Shown: positions 34,016-43,894, counted from the stretch's first letter. The stretch is DNA of 64,000 bases from Pedobacter rhodius (GCF_027213645.1 NZ_JAPWGL010000003.1:496001-560000), one strand, 5' to 3'. Notes: generated by a model not told the origin, from the sequence alone. Made by a program: numbers and translations.

Positions 34016-35203
34016 ATGTCTGAATTAAAACGTCGCGATTTCTTAAAGCTATCTACAATGTCTGCAATACCATTAATGGCATCTTCAATGCCATCGTATG
34101 GTTTTAAAAATGATAAAATGCAACCATCTAAAGATAGCGAGGCTGTATATTTCATAAATGATGGGATTTTTTACCGCCCCGCAGATTTTATAGACAAAAT
34201 CCAGGAAATAAATAATTTAAATGCAATAGAAAGAGACAGTTATGGCGAAGGTGCTACTTTAGAAAAGCTCTTAAATAAATTTAAGGAGATAACCGGAAAG
34301 GAATCAGCAGTTTACCTCCCCACAGGAACTTTAGCTAATCAACTGGCTATAAGCGTATTGTGCGGAGATAATACAAAAGCATTTGTTCAGGAAACAAGCC
34401 ATGTTTATCGTGATGAGGCAGATGCTGCTCAAACTTTATTTAATAAGCGGTTAATTCCTCTTGGCACAGGGAAAACTTTTTTTACTTTAGAAGAATTACA
34501 AGAATCTATTAAGTACCATAAAGAGAGTGAAGTTTTTGTTGGCGCTGTTGGTGCGGTATCTATAGAAACACCAGTAAGACGAACCAACAATCAGGCTGTT
34601 CCGCTTAGCGAAATAAAAAGAATTTCTGCATGGTGCAAAGAACAAGGCTATAAATTGCATTTAGATGGTGCCCGATTACACATTGCAACTACATTTACCA
34701 ATGCTTCAGTAAAAGAATATGCCTCATACTTTGATACTGTTTACATGTGCTTGTACAAGTATCTGGGCGCCACGGGTGGCGCTGTTCTTTGCGGCGATAA
34801 AGTGATTATCGATAAAATGCACCACTTAATAAAGATACATGGAGGTGGGATTTTTACAAATTGGCCGAGTGCAGCTATGGCCTTACATCATTTAAATGAT
34901 ATTGATGAGGTAATGACTAAGGTAATTGCTAAAACAAATGATTTTATGCAGCAGATAAAACAAGTGAAAGGATTGAAGTTTATTCCATTCGAGTTTGGAA
35001 CGAACCAATTTAATGTTTTGGTGGATAAAAGTATTGATGCTGTCAAATTAAATGTAAGATTACGTTCCGAACATAATATAATTTTTGGTCAGCCGCATGA
35101 AGATGGTTTCGTTAAAATAAAAGTAAACCCGACCTTATTGAGAAAAGGAAATAAACAAATTTGTGAAGCTTTTAAAGAGGCAACTGCCTTTGCAAAAATT
35201 TAA
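34016..35203 (+). CDS. Threonine aldolase-like PLP enzyme with Tat signal
   Basis: A 395-residue fold-type I PLP protein of the beta-eliminating lyase/low-specificity threonine aldolase family. After a twin-arginine start (MSELKRRDFLKLSTMSAIPLMASSM) the mature part shows GEGATLEKLLNKFKEITGK, YLPTGTLANQLAISVLCGD, GAVSIETPVRRTNNQAVPL, LHLDGARLHIATTFTN and the PLP-lysine region YKYLGATGGAVLCGD (Lys about residue 248). Family enzymes are usually cytoplasmic; here export is implied. Reaction would be threonine or allo-threonine cleavage to glycine and acetaldehyde, unverified. Its 3' end overlaps ybeY by four bases. Confidence 0.85.
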   Translation: MSELKRRDFLKLSTMSAIPLMASSMPSYGFKNDKMQPSKDSEAVYFINDGIFYRPADFIDKIQEINNLNAIERDSYGEGATLEKLLNKFKEITGKESAVYLPTGTLANQLAISVLCGDNTKAFVQETSHVYRDEADAAQTLFNKRLIPLGTGKTFFTLEELQESIKYHKESEVFVGAVGAVSIETPVRRTNNQAVPLSEIKRISAWCKEQGYKLHLDGARLHIATTFTNASVKEYASYFDTVYMCLYKYLGATGGAVLCGDKVIIDKMHHLIKIHGGGIFTNWPSAAMALHHLNDIDEVMTKVIAKTNDFMQQIKQVKGLKFIPFEFGTNQFNVLVDKSIDAVKLNVRLRSEHNIIFGQPHEDGFVKIKVNPTLLRKGNKQICEAFKEATAFAKI

Positions 35204-35643
35204 GCAAGCACAATTCCGGCATCAGTTCTATAGCCTAAATACGCATCTTCCTTTTGAGTCATTAAGGTTTTTGCTGCCTTACCTTTGTCCTTATAACCAA
35301 GTAAATGCAAGGTTCCGTGAATCATGATTCGGCAAACCTCGTCAAACTCATCAGTTTTGAAGGTTTTAGCATTCTCTTTAACACGTTCAATGCTGATAAA
35401 AATATCACTTACAATTTGTTTTTCTTCATCCGAGTTATTGAAAGTGATGATATCGGTATAAGTATCGTGGTTTAAGTACTGCTGATTAATGCCAAGCAAA
35501 TACTCATCGTTGCAGAAAATGAAATTGAGCTCCTGCAATTCAAAACCCTCTTTTTCAATAGCTGCTTTAATCCACTTTTTAACCTTAAGTTTTTGAGGAA
35601 GATTGTAAGTAACAGATTCTGTAAAGAATGAAATTGCAGGCAT
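35200..35643 (-). CDS. ybeY: Endoribonuclease YbeY
   Basis: YbeY is a metal-dependent RNase needed for 16S rRNA 3' maturation and ribosome quality control. The 147-residue protein contains NEYLLGINQQYLNHDTYTDIITF and the metal motif IMIHGTLHLLGYKDKG. The first two histidines (HGTLH) are present, while the third family histidine position reads D in GYKDKG, a variant common in this phylum. The start at 35643 matches the family (ISFFTESVTYNLPQK). Convergent with the aldolase gene and overlapping it by four bases. Confidence 0.95.
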   Translation of the reverse strand: MPAISFFTESVTYNLPQKLKVKKWIKAAIEKEGFELQELNFIFCNDEYLLGINQQYLNHDTYTDIITFNNSDEEKQIVSDIFISIERVKENAKTFKTDEFDEVCRIMIHGTLHLLGYKDKGKAAKTLMTQKEDAYLGYRTDAGIVLA

Positions 35644-35809
35644 GTTGGCTTGTTTAAGGCTGCAAATTTAAGAAATATTACTTAGCCACAGATTAGCAGA
35701 TTATTTCTTTTTGAATTTCAGTTTAGGATCCCTTTCCAATGGAACAAAGATTATTATTTTATCTATAAGCCATGGTTTGTATCCTCACGAAACATTTTTG
35801 TGGCAAAAC

Positions 35810-38800
35810 CTACTTCACCATATTCAACGATTTCAAATACTCCGCAATTTTATTTTTGTAATAATAGTTCAAACTCGGCGGCAATTTTTGCAACATATCA
35901 TTTCCGTTTTGCTGCTGCTTTTTAAACTGTTCAATCATTTTCTGGTAGGATGGGGGAAATTCTTTAGCGGCTTTACTTTCGCGTTTAGAATCTTCTTCCT
36001 GGTCGCGTTCTGCTTTTTCTGCTTCTAATAGTCTGGTTAACAGCTCTTTTTGGCGGTTTAAAGTTTCCTGCTGTAAACGCTTGTTAACCAGATCAACCTC
36101 CGTTTGTTTCATTTCCTTAATGGCTTCATTCAGGTTGCCCATTTTTCCCGAACCATCCTTGTTTTCCTCCCGGTTTATCTTTTCCAAAGCCTGGCGAATC
36201 ATTTGTTGTTGTTGCGCCATCTTTCCAAATTCCTGACTCATCTCACCTTTACCAACTGTACCTTGATTACCACCTTGTTTCTGCATTTGTTCGCGAGCTT
36301 TTTGCATGCTTTTATTTAGTTGCTCCTGCATTTGTGAAAGCTGTTTCATACCCTGCTTTTGCTTTTTACCACTCCCGCTTTTAGCATTCTTCTGCATATT
36401 TTGCAATTGGCTCAATGCCTCACTTAACATTAAGCTCAGGTTATTTATCGAAGTCATGGTAAACTGCTGATAACGATTGGCTTCCGGTGTTCTTCTATCA
36501 CCAAGGCTTTCCAAACTCTTATCGAGATTGAAGTTTATCTTATTCATCTCTTCGTTAACCGTCGATTCGATCTGAGGCACACGTTTACTTAAGGCATATA
36601 AACTATCGGCAATGGTTTTCAAATTATCTTTAATGCTGCGTTGCTTTTGTACATTGCTGATGTAAGAAGGATCAGCCGAAGTCATTTTCTTTAATGCCAG
36701 CATCACTTTTTCCTGCTCAAAAGAAGTATTCAGCAGGTTTTCCAATAATTTACGCAGCTCTTTGGCATTCAGGTTATTTTCCATTTCCTCACCCTGTTGC
36801 TGCATGTCGCTCATCTTTTTTGAAAGTTTTTCCATTTGCTCGCCAGCTTTTTGCTGTTTCTGACTGGCACCTTTCGAATCTTTTTTATCTAATGCGTCCT
36901 TACTGTCCTGTTGTTCTTTTTGTATATCCTGTACCTCTTTTTCAGGATTTTCAAATGGATTCGGTTTTTCTAAAGCCTGATTTTTCTCCTCCAGTTTCTT
37001 TAAATCATCCCTTAAATCTTTCATTTCCTTATTCAAGGCATCCTGCTTTTGCTTAAGCGATTCGTTATCCTGTTTTTTATCAGCCGTTTGCTTACCCAGT
37101 TCTTTTTGTTCCTTAGCCATTTCATTTAAACGGTCTATATCATTTTGAAGATTCTGTTCAAACTCCAGCTGTTTATAGAGTTCTAAAATTCTGTCGAGCT
37201 CATTTTTGAGGGTTTTATTATCCAATTGCATTTTCGAAAGTTCGTTTTGCGTTTGGTCTTTATTTTTCTCATTCATGAGGTTTTGCAACTTCTGTAAAAG
37301 TTCTTTGGTTTTTTCATCGAGTACATTATCAAACAAATCTTTAATCTGCTTTTGTTTTTCCAAAAGTTCTTCCGTTTGTTTTTGATCTTCCTGCTGCCGG
37401 ATATTTTTATCGTTCTGTTCCTTAACCTCTTTCACAGCCTCATCCAACTGCTTTTGTTTATCCAAAAGCGCCTCAATTTGCTTTTTATCCTCGAAAGAAA
37501 TCTGTTTCTTATCAATCAGGCTTTCGGCAACTTTTTTACTTTCCTTTTCTATGGTGTTGGCTAAACGAATAGCCGATTGCACTTTTTGCTTAAGTGCCTG
37601 ACTATTGGCATTTACCTGTTCAGCTGTTTCCTTTTGACTGGGCTGCTTAAAAGTTTTAATTTCCGAACGCGTAACTTTCGAACCATTAACACCATCATTA
37701 TCAGCTACTTCAAAATAATATTCGATTTCTTGTCCTGGCTTTGCCGACGCGGTCTTCAAATCCCAGAAGTAGAAAAATGTATTTTCTGTTGCATTCGCTT
37801 TGATGGTGATATTCTTCGTACCTGTACGGATAATTTTATTGTTTTCTTTGATGTTATATTTAAAACTCAAACGGCTGAAGCCATAATCATCGGTAACCTG
37901 ACCACTGAAATAAATAGCTTTGTTGCTTACAGAATCAGGCTTTTCTTCAACTTGGATGGCAGGCGACTGGTCTTTAATCACCGTAATTTGATGCGATAGC
38001 GAATCGCTAAGTGTTACAAAATCATTTTTCGGGGTGATGCTGTATTTTGAATTATTTCGAATAGTCGCATTAAAGGCAGATTCATCATCATTAACCTTTA
38101 AAATATTTTCCTTGCCATTTAAAATGAACAAAAGCGAGTTGCTCTGACCTGTTTTAAAATTCCAGGTTACACGGGTCCCTTCGGGTAAAAGTATATCGCC
38201 AACATTCGAAATTACCTCCGGCTTTTTGCCTAAATACGATGGATAATTTAGCGTTGCGGTAGCATTTAACAATTCAGGACGAGGTTCAACACTAACCGTA
38301 AACACCGAAGAATTAAATCCGCCGCCTTTAAAAATTAGTTTTTTATCGCTCTGGATGTTTTTGATGCTGTAATTAAACCTGCTGATATTTTCCTTTTCAA
38401 GTTTATACGTATTTTTTCCGTCTTCCACGTAAACCTCTGCAGGTAATTCATCGCCGGCTAATTTTAAATTTATCGTCACATCATCACCTTGCGTTACCGT
38501 TAGGTTTTTATTTAGAACCGTAAAACTGAATGGTGCTTTGGGTGCAATGTATTCATCATATTTGAAAAAACTATTGGTTCCCTCACGCAAAATCGTTGGC
38601 GCTATAACAGCAATCAATAGGATAATCGATAGTGGAATAAACAGGTATTTTAAGTATTTGCGATTATCATTTATCCGAACGGCGGTATAAAACGGAACGG
38701 GTTTCAGCTCCAGAATTTTCTGGTCGATACTTGCCATAATCAACTGATTATTTTCTGGCAGATTTTCAGAAAGTTTATGCAGCTGTAAAGTGTTCAAAAG

Positions 38801-39127
38801 CTTATCCTTGATATCAGCAAAATGGTTTCCAATAATAACAGAGGCCTCATCAAAAGATAAATGTTTGCCTAATTTTAACATCGAAAGCAAAGGTTTTATG
38901 ATTAAAAAAACAATCAATAATAAACCCAATAATAAATAAGCAAAGAAGATAAAGGTTTTAAATCCGGCAGTTGGATTGAGGTAATACAGGCTTAAAAAAA
39001 CCAATAAATACAGTCCTAAAAGTATTGCAGCAGCATAAATGGCGCCCCGCAAAATCTTATTTAAATAAAATTTACGGATGAACTCATCTATCTTCCTCAA
39101 CAAATCACTATAGTTATTGCTCACCAT
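35810..39127 (-). CDS. DUF4175 family large coiled-coil membrane protein
   Basis: A 1,105-residue protein. The start at 39127 (MVSNNYSDLLRKIDEF) is preferred to 39157 since it is conserved-looking and gives a compact N-terminus. Hydrophobic segments lie near residues 30-60, 65-90 and 155-180; then a beta-rich extracytoplasmic part (about 190-500), and a very long Gln/Lys/Glu-rich coiled coil (about 500-1,000, QKQLDEAVKEVKEQNDKN and similar). It is the Bacteroidota version of DUF4175 proteins. Function unknown; possibly an envelope scaffold. Opposite strand frames in this region are compositional shadows. Confidence 0.85.
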   Translation of the reverse strand: MVSNNYSDLLRKIDEFIRKFYLNKILRGAIYAAAILLGLYLLVFLSLYYLNPTAGFKTFIFFAYLLLGLLLIVFLIIKPLLSMLKLGKHLSFDEASVIIGNHFADIKDKLLNTLQLHKLSENLPENNQLIMASIDQKILELKPVPFYTAVRINDNRKYLKYLFIPLSIILLIAVIAPTILREGTNSFFKYDEYIAPKAPFSFTVLNKNLTVTQGDDVTINLKLAGDELPAEVYVEDGKNTYKLEKENISRFNYSIKNIQSDKKLIFKGGGFNSSVFTVSVEPRPELLNATATLNYPSYLGKKPEVISNVGDILLPEGTRVTWNFKTGQSNSLLFILNGKENILKVNDDESAFNATIRNNSKYSITPKNDFVTLSDSLSHQITVIKDQSPAIQVEEKPDSVSNKAIYFSGQVTDDYGFSRLSFKYNIKENNKIIRTGTKNITIKANATENTFFYFWDLKTASAKPGQEIEYYFEVADNDGVNGSKVTRSEIKTFKQPSQKETAEQVNANSQALKQKVQSAIRLANTIEKESKKVAESLIDKKQISFEDKKQIEALLDKQKQLDEAVKEVKEQNDKNIRQQEDQKQTEELLEKQKQIKDLFDNVLDEKTKELLQKLQNLMNEKNKDQTQNELSKMQLDNKTLKNELDRILELYKQLEFEQNLQNDIDRLNEMAKEQKELGKQTADKKQDNESLKQKQDALNKEMKDLRDDLKKLEEKNQALEKPNPFENPEKEVQDIQKEQQDSKDALDKKDSKGASQKQQKAGEQMEKLSKKMSDMQQQGEEMENNLNAKELRKLLENLLNTSFEQEKVMLALKKMTSADPSYISNVQKQRSIKDNLKTIADSLYALSKRVPQIESTVNEEMNKINFNLDKSLESLGDRRTPEANRYQQFTMTSINNLSLMLSEALSQLQNMQKNAKSGSGKKQKQGMKQLSQMQEQLNKSMQKAREQMQKQGGNQGTVGKGEMSQEFGKMAQQQQMIRQALEKINREENKDGSGKMGNLNEAIKEMKQTEVDLVNKRLQQETLNRQKELLTRLLEAEKAERDQEEDSKRESKAAKEFPPSYQKMIEQFKKQQQNGNDMLQKLPPSLNYYYKNKIAEYLKSLNMVK

Positions 39128-39317
39128 CACCGTAAATGTAAAAATTGTTCTTCTCAATTAAAAGAAACCTCGTTAAGGTAACGTGTTTATTTCAAATAGT
39201 TTATTCAAAAGCGATAATTAACTTTTAGGTTTTGTACATGAATAATTAAAAATCTTTATCTTGTTATAATTAATACAAAGGTTACATAGATTTTAAATGA
39301 GTATTCTTATAAAAATC

Positions 39318-39325
39318 TAATTTTG
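39318..39325 (+). promoter_or_regulatory. -7 promoter box for the GDPD-GH16 gene
   Basis: TAATTTTG matches TAnnTTTG, 23 bases before the ATG at 39349. No clear -33 TTG. Confidence 0.45.
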
Positions 39326-39348
39326 ATTTTTTGTATAATCACCCAAAT

Positions 39349-40851
39349 ATGAAACGAGCATTTATTTTAATAAGCATGGTATTCATTTTTACCACTTCTT
39401 TTTCCCAAAAATTTGCCTGGAATAAAAATCAGGTAATCGCCCATCGTGGCGCATGGAAAAAGAATAATTTTCCTCAAAATTCCATCGCATCACTAAATGA
39501 AGCTGTAAAACTGGGTTGTTATGGTTCGGAATTCGATGTTTGGATGACAGCAGATAATGTATTGGTTGTTAACCACGATCCGGAATTTCAGGGCTTAACC
39601 ATCGAAAAAGTAAAATATGAGGCGTTGTTAACTAAAACCATGAGTAATGGTGAGAAAATACCAACACTTGAAGCTTATTTAAAAGCCGGTAAAAAACAGA
39701 AGACGACTAAACTCATTTTAGAGATAAAACCATCGCTAATCAGCAAAGAACGAGGTATCGATGTAACCAACAAGTGCATCGAGATGGTTAAAAAAGTTGG
39801 CGTTTTAGATTGGACAGAATACATCAGCTTTGATTATGATTACTGCAAACGCATTCTGGAAGTTTTACCGAAAGCAAAAGTTGCTTATTTGAAAGGCGAC
39901 ATCAGCGCGGAGCAAATGAAAGCTGATAAATTACCCGGTGTCGATTACCATTACAGTGTTTACCAGAAAGATGGCTGGATAGAAAAGGCACATAAATTAG
40001 GTTTAACGGTTAACGCCTGGACGGTTAATACCGTTCCCGAAATTCAATGGTTGCTGGCACATAAGGTTGACTATATTACAACAAACGAACCCGAACTCAC
40101 CTTTGAAGAACTTAAGAAAGCGCCGCTTGCCAAGGGCTGGAATTTAAAGTGGGCTGATGAATTTGATGATGCGGGCTTGCCGCTAAGTAAAAACTGGAGT
40201 TATGATGTTGGCGGAAAAGGTTGGGGAAATAATGAATTGCAATATTATACGGATGCAGATTCTGCAAATGCAGTTGTTAAAAAAGGAAATCTGAACATTA
40301 CCGTTATTAAAGCCGATAAAGAAAATAACCATTATACATCAGCACGTTTGGTGAGCAAGAATAAATTTGATTTCAAATACGGCAGGGTAGAAGTAAGGGC
40401 AATGTTACCAAAGGGCAGAGGCTTATGGCCGGCAATCTGGGCGCTTCCAACTTTTCAGAAATATGGTAGTTGGCCAAAAAGCGGGGAGATAGATATCATG
40501 GAACATGTTGGCTACGAACCTGATAGTGTTTACGGAACCGTTCATACAGAAAAGTTTAACCACATCATTCATACTCAGGTTGGTAAGGGCGTTAAAATTA
40601 ATCCTTATAATGCTTATCACATTTATGCCATCGAGTGGTACGAAGACCGTATGGATTTCTTCGTCGATGACCAGAAATATTTAAGTTTCAAAAATACCGG
40701 AAAAGGTGCGCCTGAATGGCCTTTCGACCAAAACTTCCATCTTATTTTAAATGTTGCGGTTGGTGGCGGTTGGGGCGGAAAAATGGGTGTCGATGAATCC
40801 ATATTTCCGGCAACAATGAAAGTAGATTATGTTAGGGTTTATCAAAAGTGA
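39349..40851 (+). CDS. Secreted GDPD-GH16 fusion enzyme
   Basis: A 500-residue exported protein with two catalytic domains. The start at 39349 begins a clean signal peptide (MKRAFILISMVFIFTTSFSQ). Residues 25-250 are a glycerophosphodiester phosphodiesterase domain: H32 (VIAHRGAW), E61 and D63 (SEFDV), H76 (VNHDPE) and LILEIKPS supply the usual metal and catalytic residues; PQN stands where PEN is usual. Residues 255-500 are a glycoside hydrolase family 16 (laminarinase-like) domain with the nucleophile and acid/base in EIDIME (E380, E385). It would release glycerol phosphate from diesters and cut beta-1,3-glucans. The next gene is a phospholipase C. Confidence 0.93.
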   Translation: MKRAFILISMVFIFTTSFSQKFAWNKNQVIAHRGAWKKNNFPQNSIASLNEAVKLGCYGSEFDVWMTADNVLVVNHDPEFQGLTIEKVKYEALLTKTMSNGEKIPTLEAYLKAGKKQKTTKLILEIKPSLISKERGIDVTNKCIEMVKKVGVLDWTEYISFDYDYCKRILEVLPKAKVAYLKGDISAEQMKADKLPGVDYHYSVYQKDGWIEKAHKLGLTVNAWTVNTVPEIQWLLAHKVDYITTNEPELTFEELKKAPLAKGWNLKWADEFDDAGLPLSKNWSYDVGGKGWGNNELQYYTDADSANAVVKKGNLNITVIKADKENNHYTSARLVSKNKFDFKYGRVEVRAMLPKGRGLWPAIWALPTFQKYGSWPKSGEIDIMEHVGYEPDSVYGTVHTEKFNHIIHTQVGKGVKINPYNAYHIYAIEWYEDRMDFFVDDQKYLSFKNTGKGAPEWPFDQNFHLILNVAVGGGWGGKMGVDESIFPATMKVDYVRVYQK

Positions 40852-40926
40852 TGTAAAATGTGTAGTGGAAGATAGAATAGCAACATTATCCATTTTACAT
40901 CATCCGTTTTTAATATTTTATAGCAG

Positions 40927-43308
40927 ATGGATTCACGAAGAGAATTTATAAAAAAAGCCGCATTATTCGCTGGTGCAACAGGTGTGGCTGGTGCCCTGCC
41001 TAACTCCGTTTTAAGGGCCATGTCTATTAATGCCGAAGCCGGCAGTACCTTTCACGATGCCGAACACATCGTTTTTTTAATGCAGGAAAACCGCTCATTC
41101 GACCACATGTTTGGTTCAATGAAGGGCGTTCGGGGATTTAACGATCCGCATCCGCATATTCAGCCCGATGGAAATAAAGTTTGGTTACAAAAAGACGGCC
41201 AGGGTTATACCTATGCGCCGTTTCATGTTGATATTAACAAAACCAAAATTACCTGGCAAGGTGGTTTGCCCCACTCATGGAACGACCAGGTTGCGGCCAG
41301 AAACGGCGGAAGGTATGATAAGTGGTTTCCGGTAAAATCGGCAATGACATTATCTTACTATGATAGAAGCGACGTACCGTTCTATTATGCTTTAGCTGAT
41401 GCATTTACGGTTTGCGACCAGCATTTTTGTTCCTCATTAACCGGCACCACACCAAACCGGTTATTCTTTTTTACGGGAACTGTTCGTGGAGAAAAAAGTG
41501 AAAATCGGGTAGCTGTTGTAAATAACGACCAGGCAGAATCACAAAACAATGTATTTGTAGATTGGCCAACTTTCCAGGAAACACTGGAAGATAACGGCAT
41601 TGACTGGCGTATTTATCAAAATGAACTCTGGACGTCGAAACTACCGGAAGGCGAAATTGATGACTGGCTGGGAAATTATGGCGATAACCCTGTAGAATAT
41701 ATTTCCAGACACAACGTTAAACTTTCTGCTTATTTTAGAAAAAACGGCGATAACACGATTAAACCGGCATTAACGGCAAAAGAAGTTCAGGCAAAATATG
41801 ATAAGTTATCCCAGAGGGAAAAAAATCTGATTGATAAGGCTTTTCAAACAAATATCAATGAGAAGGATTACCTGGAATTAGCGCCTTTTACTTTTACCAA
41901 TGATGAAGGGAAATCAGAAACGATAAACATCCCGAAGGGCGATATTTTCCATCAATTCAGAAAAGATGTTGATGGTGGCAAACTGCCTGCCGTTTCATGG
42001 TTAGTGGCGCCTCAACGATTTTCAGATCATACCAGTTCGCCACTTTACGGAACCTGGTATGTCAGCGAAGCTTTGGATATTTTAACCAAAAACCCTGAGG
42101 TTTGGAAGAAAACAATTTTCATTTTAACCTATGATGAAAACGATGGCTATTTCGACCATCAACCACCTTTTGTGGTACCAAATCCTGATGATGCATCAAG
42201 CGGAAAGGTATCAGCCGGAATAAACTATGCAACAGATTTTGAAGCAAGAAAGGGTAGTCCGATAGGCTTGGGCTACCGTGTGCCTATGGTTATTGCTTCG
42301 CCCTGGAGTAAAGGTGGTTTTGTAAATTCCCAGGTTTTTGACCATACTTCTTCATTGATGTTCATGGAAAAATGGTTAAGTAAAAAGACAGGCAAAAACA
42401 TCAAAAGCAATAACATTAGCGATTGGCGGCGACACATTTGCGGCGATTTAACTTCAGCATTTCGGCCTTACAACGGGGAAGAAATAAAATCTCCTGAGCC
42501 ATTGAAACGTGAAACAGTTGTTGCGAATATTAATAATGCCAGAAATAAACCCGCTCAGGTTGGTCCAACGGCATTAAATAAAATTGAAGTTGCGAAAATT
42601 AATAAGTTCGAATTATTTTCAAGCCAAACTTCCGCACATGCGCCAAAACAAGAACCAGGAACAAAACCAGCCTGCGCTTTGCCGTATCAACTAACGGCTG
42701 ATGCAAACCTGGTGGGAAACGAAGTTGAACTTACTTTCCAATCGGCAAAAACGCTATTTGGTAATGAAACCGAAACCGTTGGTGCACCTTTTACCATGAA
42801 TACCGTTACCAGTTTCAAAGGCGTTCAAGGTAAAGTTTGGGCTTATGCGGTTAAGGCCGGTGATACTTTAACAGATAAAATCAATATTGAAGATTTTGAT
42901 AATGAAGCTTACGATTTCAGAATTACTGGTCCGAATGGCTTTTACAGGCATTTTACAGGCAGCAAAAAGAATCCTCAAATTAGTATTAAAGCGAAACCCG
43001 AACAAAGTGGTTTGCTTACTAAAAAACTAACCGGCAATTTGGTTTTCGCTATTGAAAATAAAGGAACATCAGCTGTAAATATTCAAATCGCTGATAATAA
43101 ATACAAAGCGGCCACCCAAAATCTTAATTTGAAACCAAAATCGATAACGAATGTGCTTTTGAGTTTATCGAGAAGTGGGCATTGGTACGATTTCAGCATT
43201 ATCCAAAACGGAAATGCGGTTTTTAAACATCGCTATGCCGGAAAAATAGAAACCGGGGAAATAACAATTACTGATCCTTACATGGGAAATGCATTAGGTT
43301 TGGCCTAA
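40927..43308 (+). CDS. Phosphocholine-type phospholipase C (Tat-exported)
   Basis: A 793-residue phosphoesterase of the bacterial phospholipase C/acid phosphatase AcpA superfamily, PlcN/PlcH type. A twin-arginine signal (MDSRREFIKKAALFAGATGV) is followed by the catalytic start EHIVFLMQENRSFDHMFGSMKGVRGF, FCSSLTGTTPNRLFFFTG, then FILTYDENDGYFDHQPPFVVP and SQVFDHTSSLMFMEKW, the metal-binding residues of the family. The C-terminal part (about 580-790) carries two beta-sandwich repeats (DUF756) typical of this group. It would cleave phosphatidylcholine or sphingomyelin outside the cytoplasm, giving substrate relationship to the GDPD gene upstream. Confidence 0.95.
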   Translation: MDSRREFIKKAALFAGATGVAGALPNSVLRAMSINAEAGSTFHDAEHIVFLMQENRSFDHMFGSMKGVRGFNDPHPHIQPDGNKVWLQKDGQGYTYAPFHVDINKTKITWQGGLPHSWNDQVAARNGGRYDKWFPVKSAMTLSYYDRSDVPFYYALADAFTVCDQHFCSSLTGTTPNRLFFFTGTVRGEKSENRVAVVNNDQAESQNNVFVDWPTFQETLEDNGIDWRIYQNELWTSKLPEGEIDDWLGNYGDNPVEYISRHNVKLSAYFRKNGDNTIKPALTAKEVQAKYDKLSQREKNLIDKAFQTNINEKDYLELAPFTFTNDEGKSETINIPKGDIFHQFRKDVDGGKLPAVSWLVAPQRFSDHTSSPLYGTWYVSEALDILTKNPEVWKKTIFILTYDENDGYFDHQPPFVVPNPDDASSGKVSAGINYATDFEARKGSPIGLGYRVPMVIASPWSKGGFVNSQVFDHTSSLMFMEKWLSKKTGKNIKSNNISDWRRHICGDLTSAFRPYNGEEIKSPEPLKRETVVANINNARNKPAQVGPTALNKIEVAKINKFELFSSQTSAHAPKQEPGTKPACALPYQLTADANLVGNEVELTFQSAKTLFGNETETVGAPFTMNTVTSFKGVQGKVWAYAVKAGDTLTDKINIEDFDNEAYDFRITGPNGFYRHFTGSKKNPQISIKAKPEQSGLLTKKLTGNLVFAIENKGTSAVNIQIADNKYKAATQNLNLKPKSITNVLLSLSRSGHWYDFSIIQNGNAVFKHRYAGKIETGEITITDPYMGNALGLA

Positions 43309-43324
43309 GCAAGATAACGAGCCT

Positions 43325-43894
43325 TTAAAAAGCAATAGGCAATTCAACCTGTGTTTTATCCCAGGCGGCGATTAAGGTTGCGCCTTCAGTTAAAGGCGTA
43401 AAAGTTATTGAAAAATATTCGATAGGTTTTGCTAACGTTTTAACCGGAACATTCACACGAATGAGGTCTTTTGATTCATCATATGTAAAAGCGCCCCATC
43501 TGTCGGTTTGCTTATTAATGATAATTGTCCAGGTATCTTTATTAGGAATGGCAAATAAACTATAAACACCAGCCTTTATCTTTTTCCCGCCAATGGTTAC
43601 TTTTTCAAAAAAACGGATTTCGGTATTTTCATTTGCGCCAAAACGCCAAACATTTCCATATTGCTCTAATACACCGAAAATTTCACGGCCTTTTTTTTGA
43701 GGTCGGGAATAAATTACTTTAATAATTGGCTTTGTTGCATCGCCGGCTTTAACCTTGGCCGCATTTAATGGAAAGTACACAATATCTGCAGGACTTGGAT
43801 CGGCCGCAGCGAATTTAACTTCAGCATTGATTGCTTCCTGAGCTTTGACGCCAAAACACAAAAGCGCGAAAACAAGAACCAATATGTTTTTCAT
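43325..43894 (-). CDS. DUF2911 family secreted protein
   Basis: A 189-residue protein with a signal peptide (MKNILVLVFALLCFGVKAQ) and the DUF2911 pattern IKVIYSRPQKKGREIFGVLEQYGNVWRFGANENTEIRFFEKVTIGGKKIKAGVYSLFAIPNKDTWTIIINK and VNVPVKTLAKPIEYFSITF. It is very common in Bacteroidota; function unknown. Its 3' end is 16 bases from the convergent phospholipase C gene. Confidence 0.9.
   Translation of the reverse strand: MKNILVLVFALLCFGVKAQEAINAEVKFAAADPSPADIVYFPLNAAKVKAGDATKPIIKVIYSRPQKKGREIFGVLEQYGNVWRFGANENTEIRFFEKVTIGGKKIKAGVYSLFAIPNKDTWTIIINKQTDRWGAFTYDESKDLIRVNVPVKTLAKPIEYFSITFTPLTEGATLIAAWDKTQVELPIAF

Noticed and set aside
35810..37600. Plus-strand open frames opposite the DUF4175 gene (for example 35711-36028, 36694-37056, 37577-37999)
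   Set aside because: They are compositional shadows of the Gln/Lys-rich coiled coil and encode Phe/Leu/Ser-rich translations without family features.
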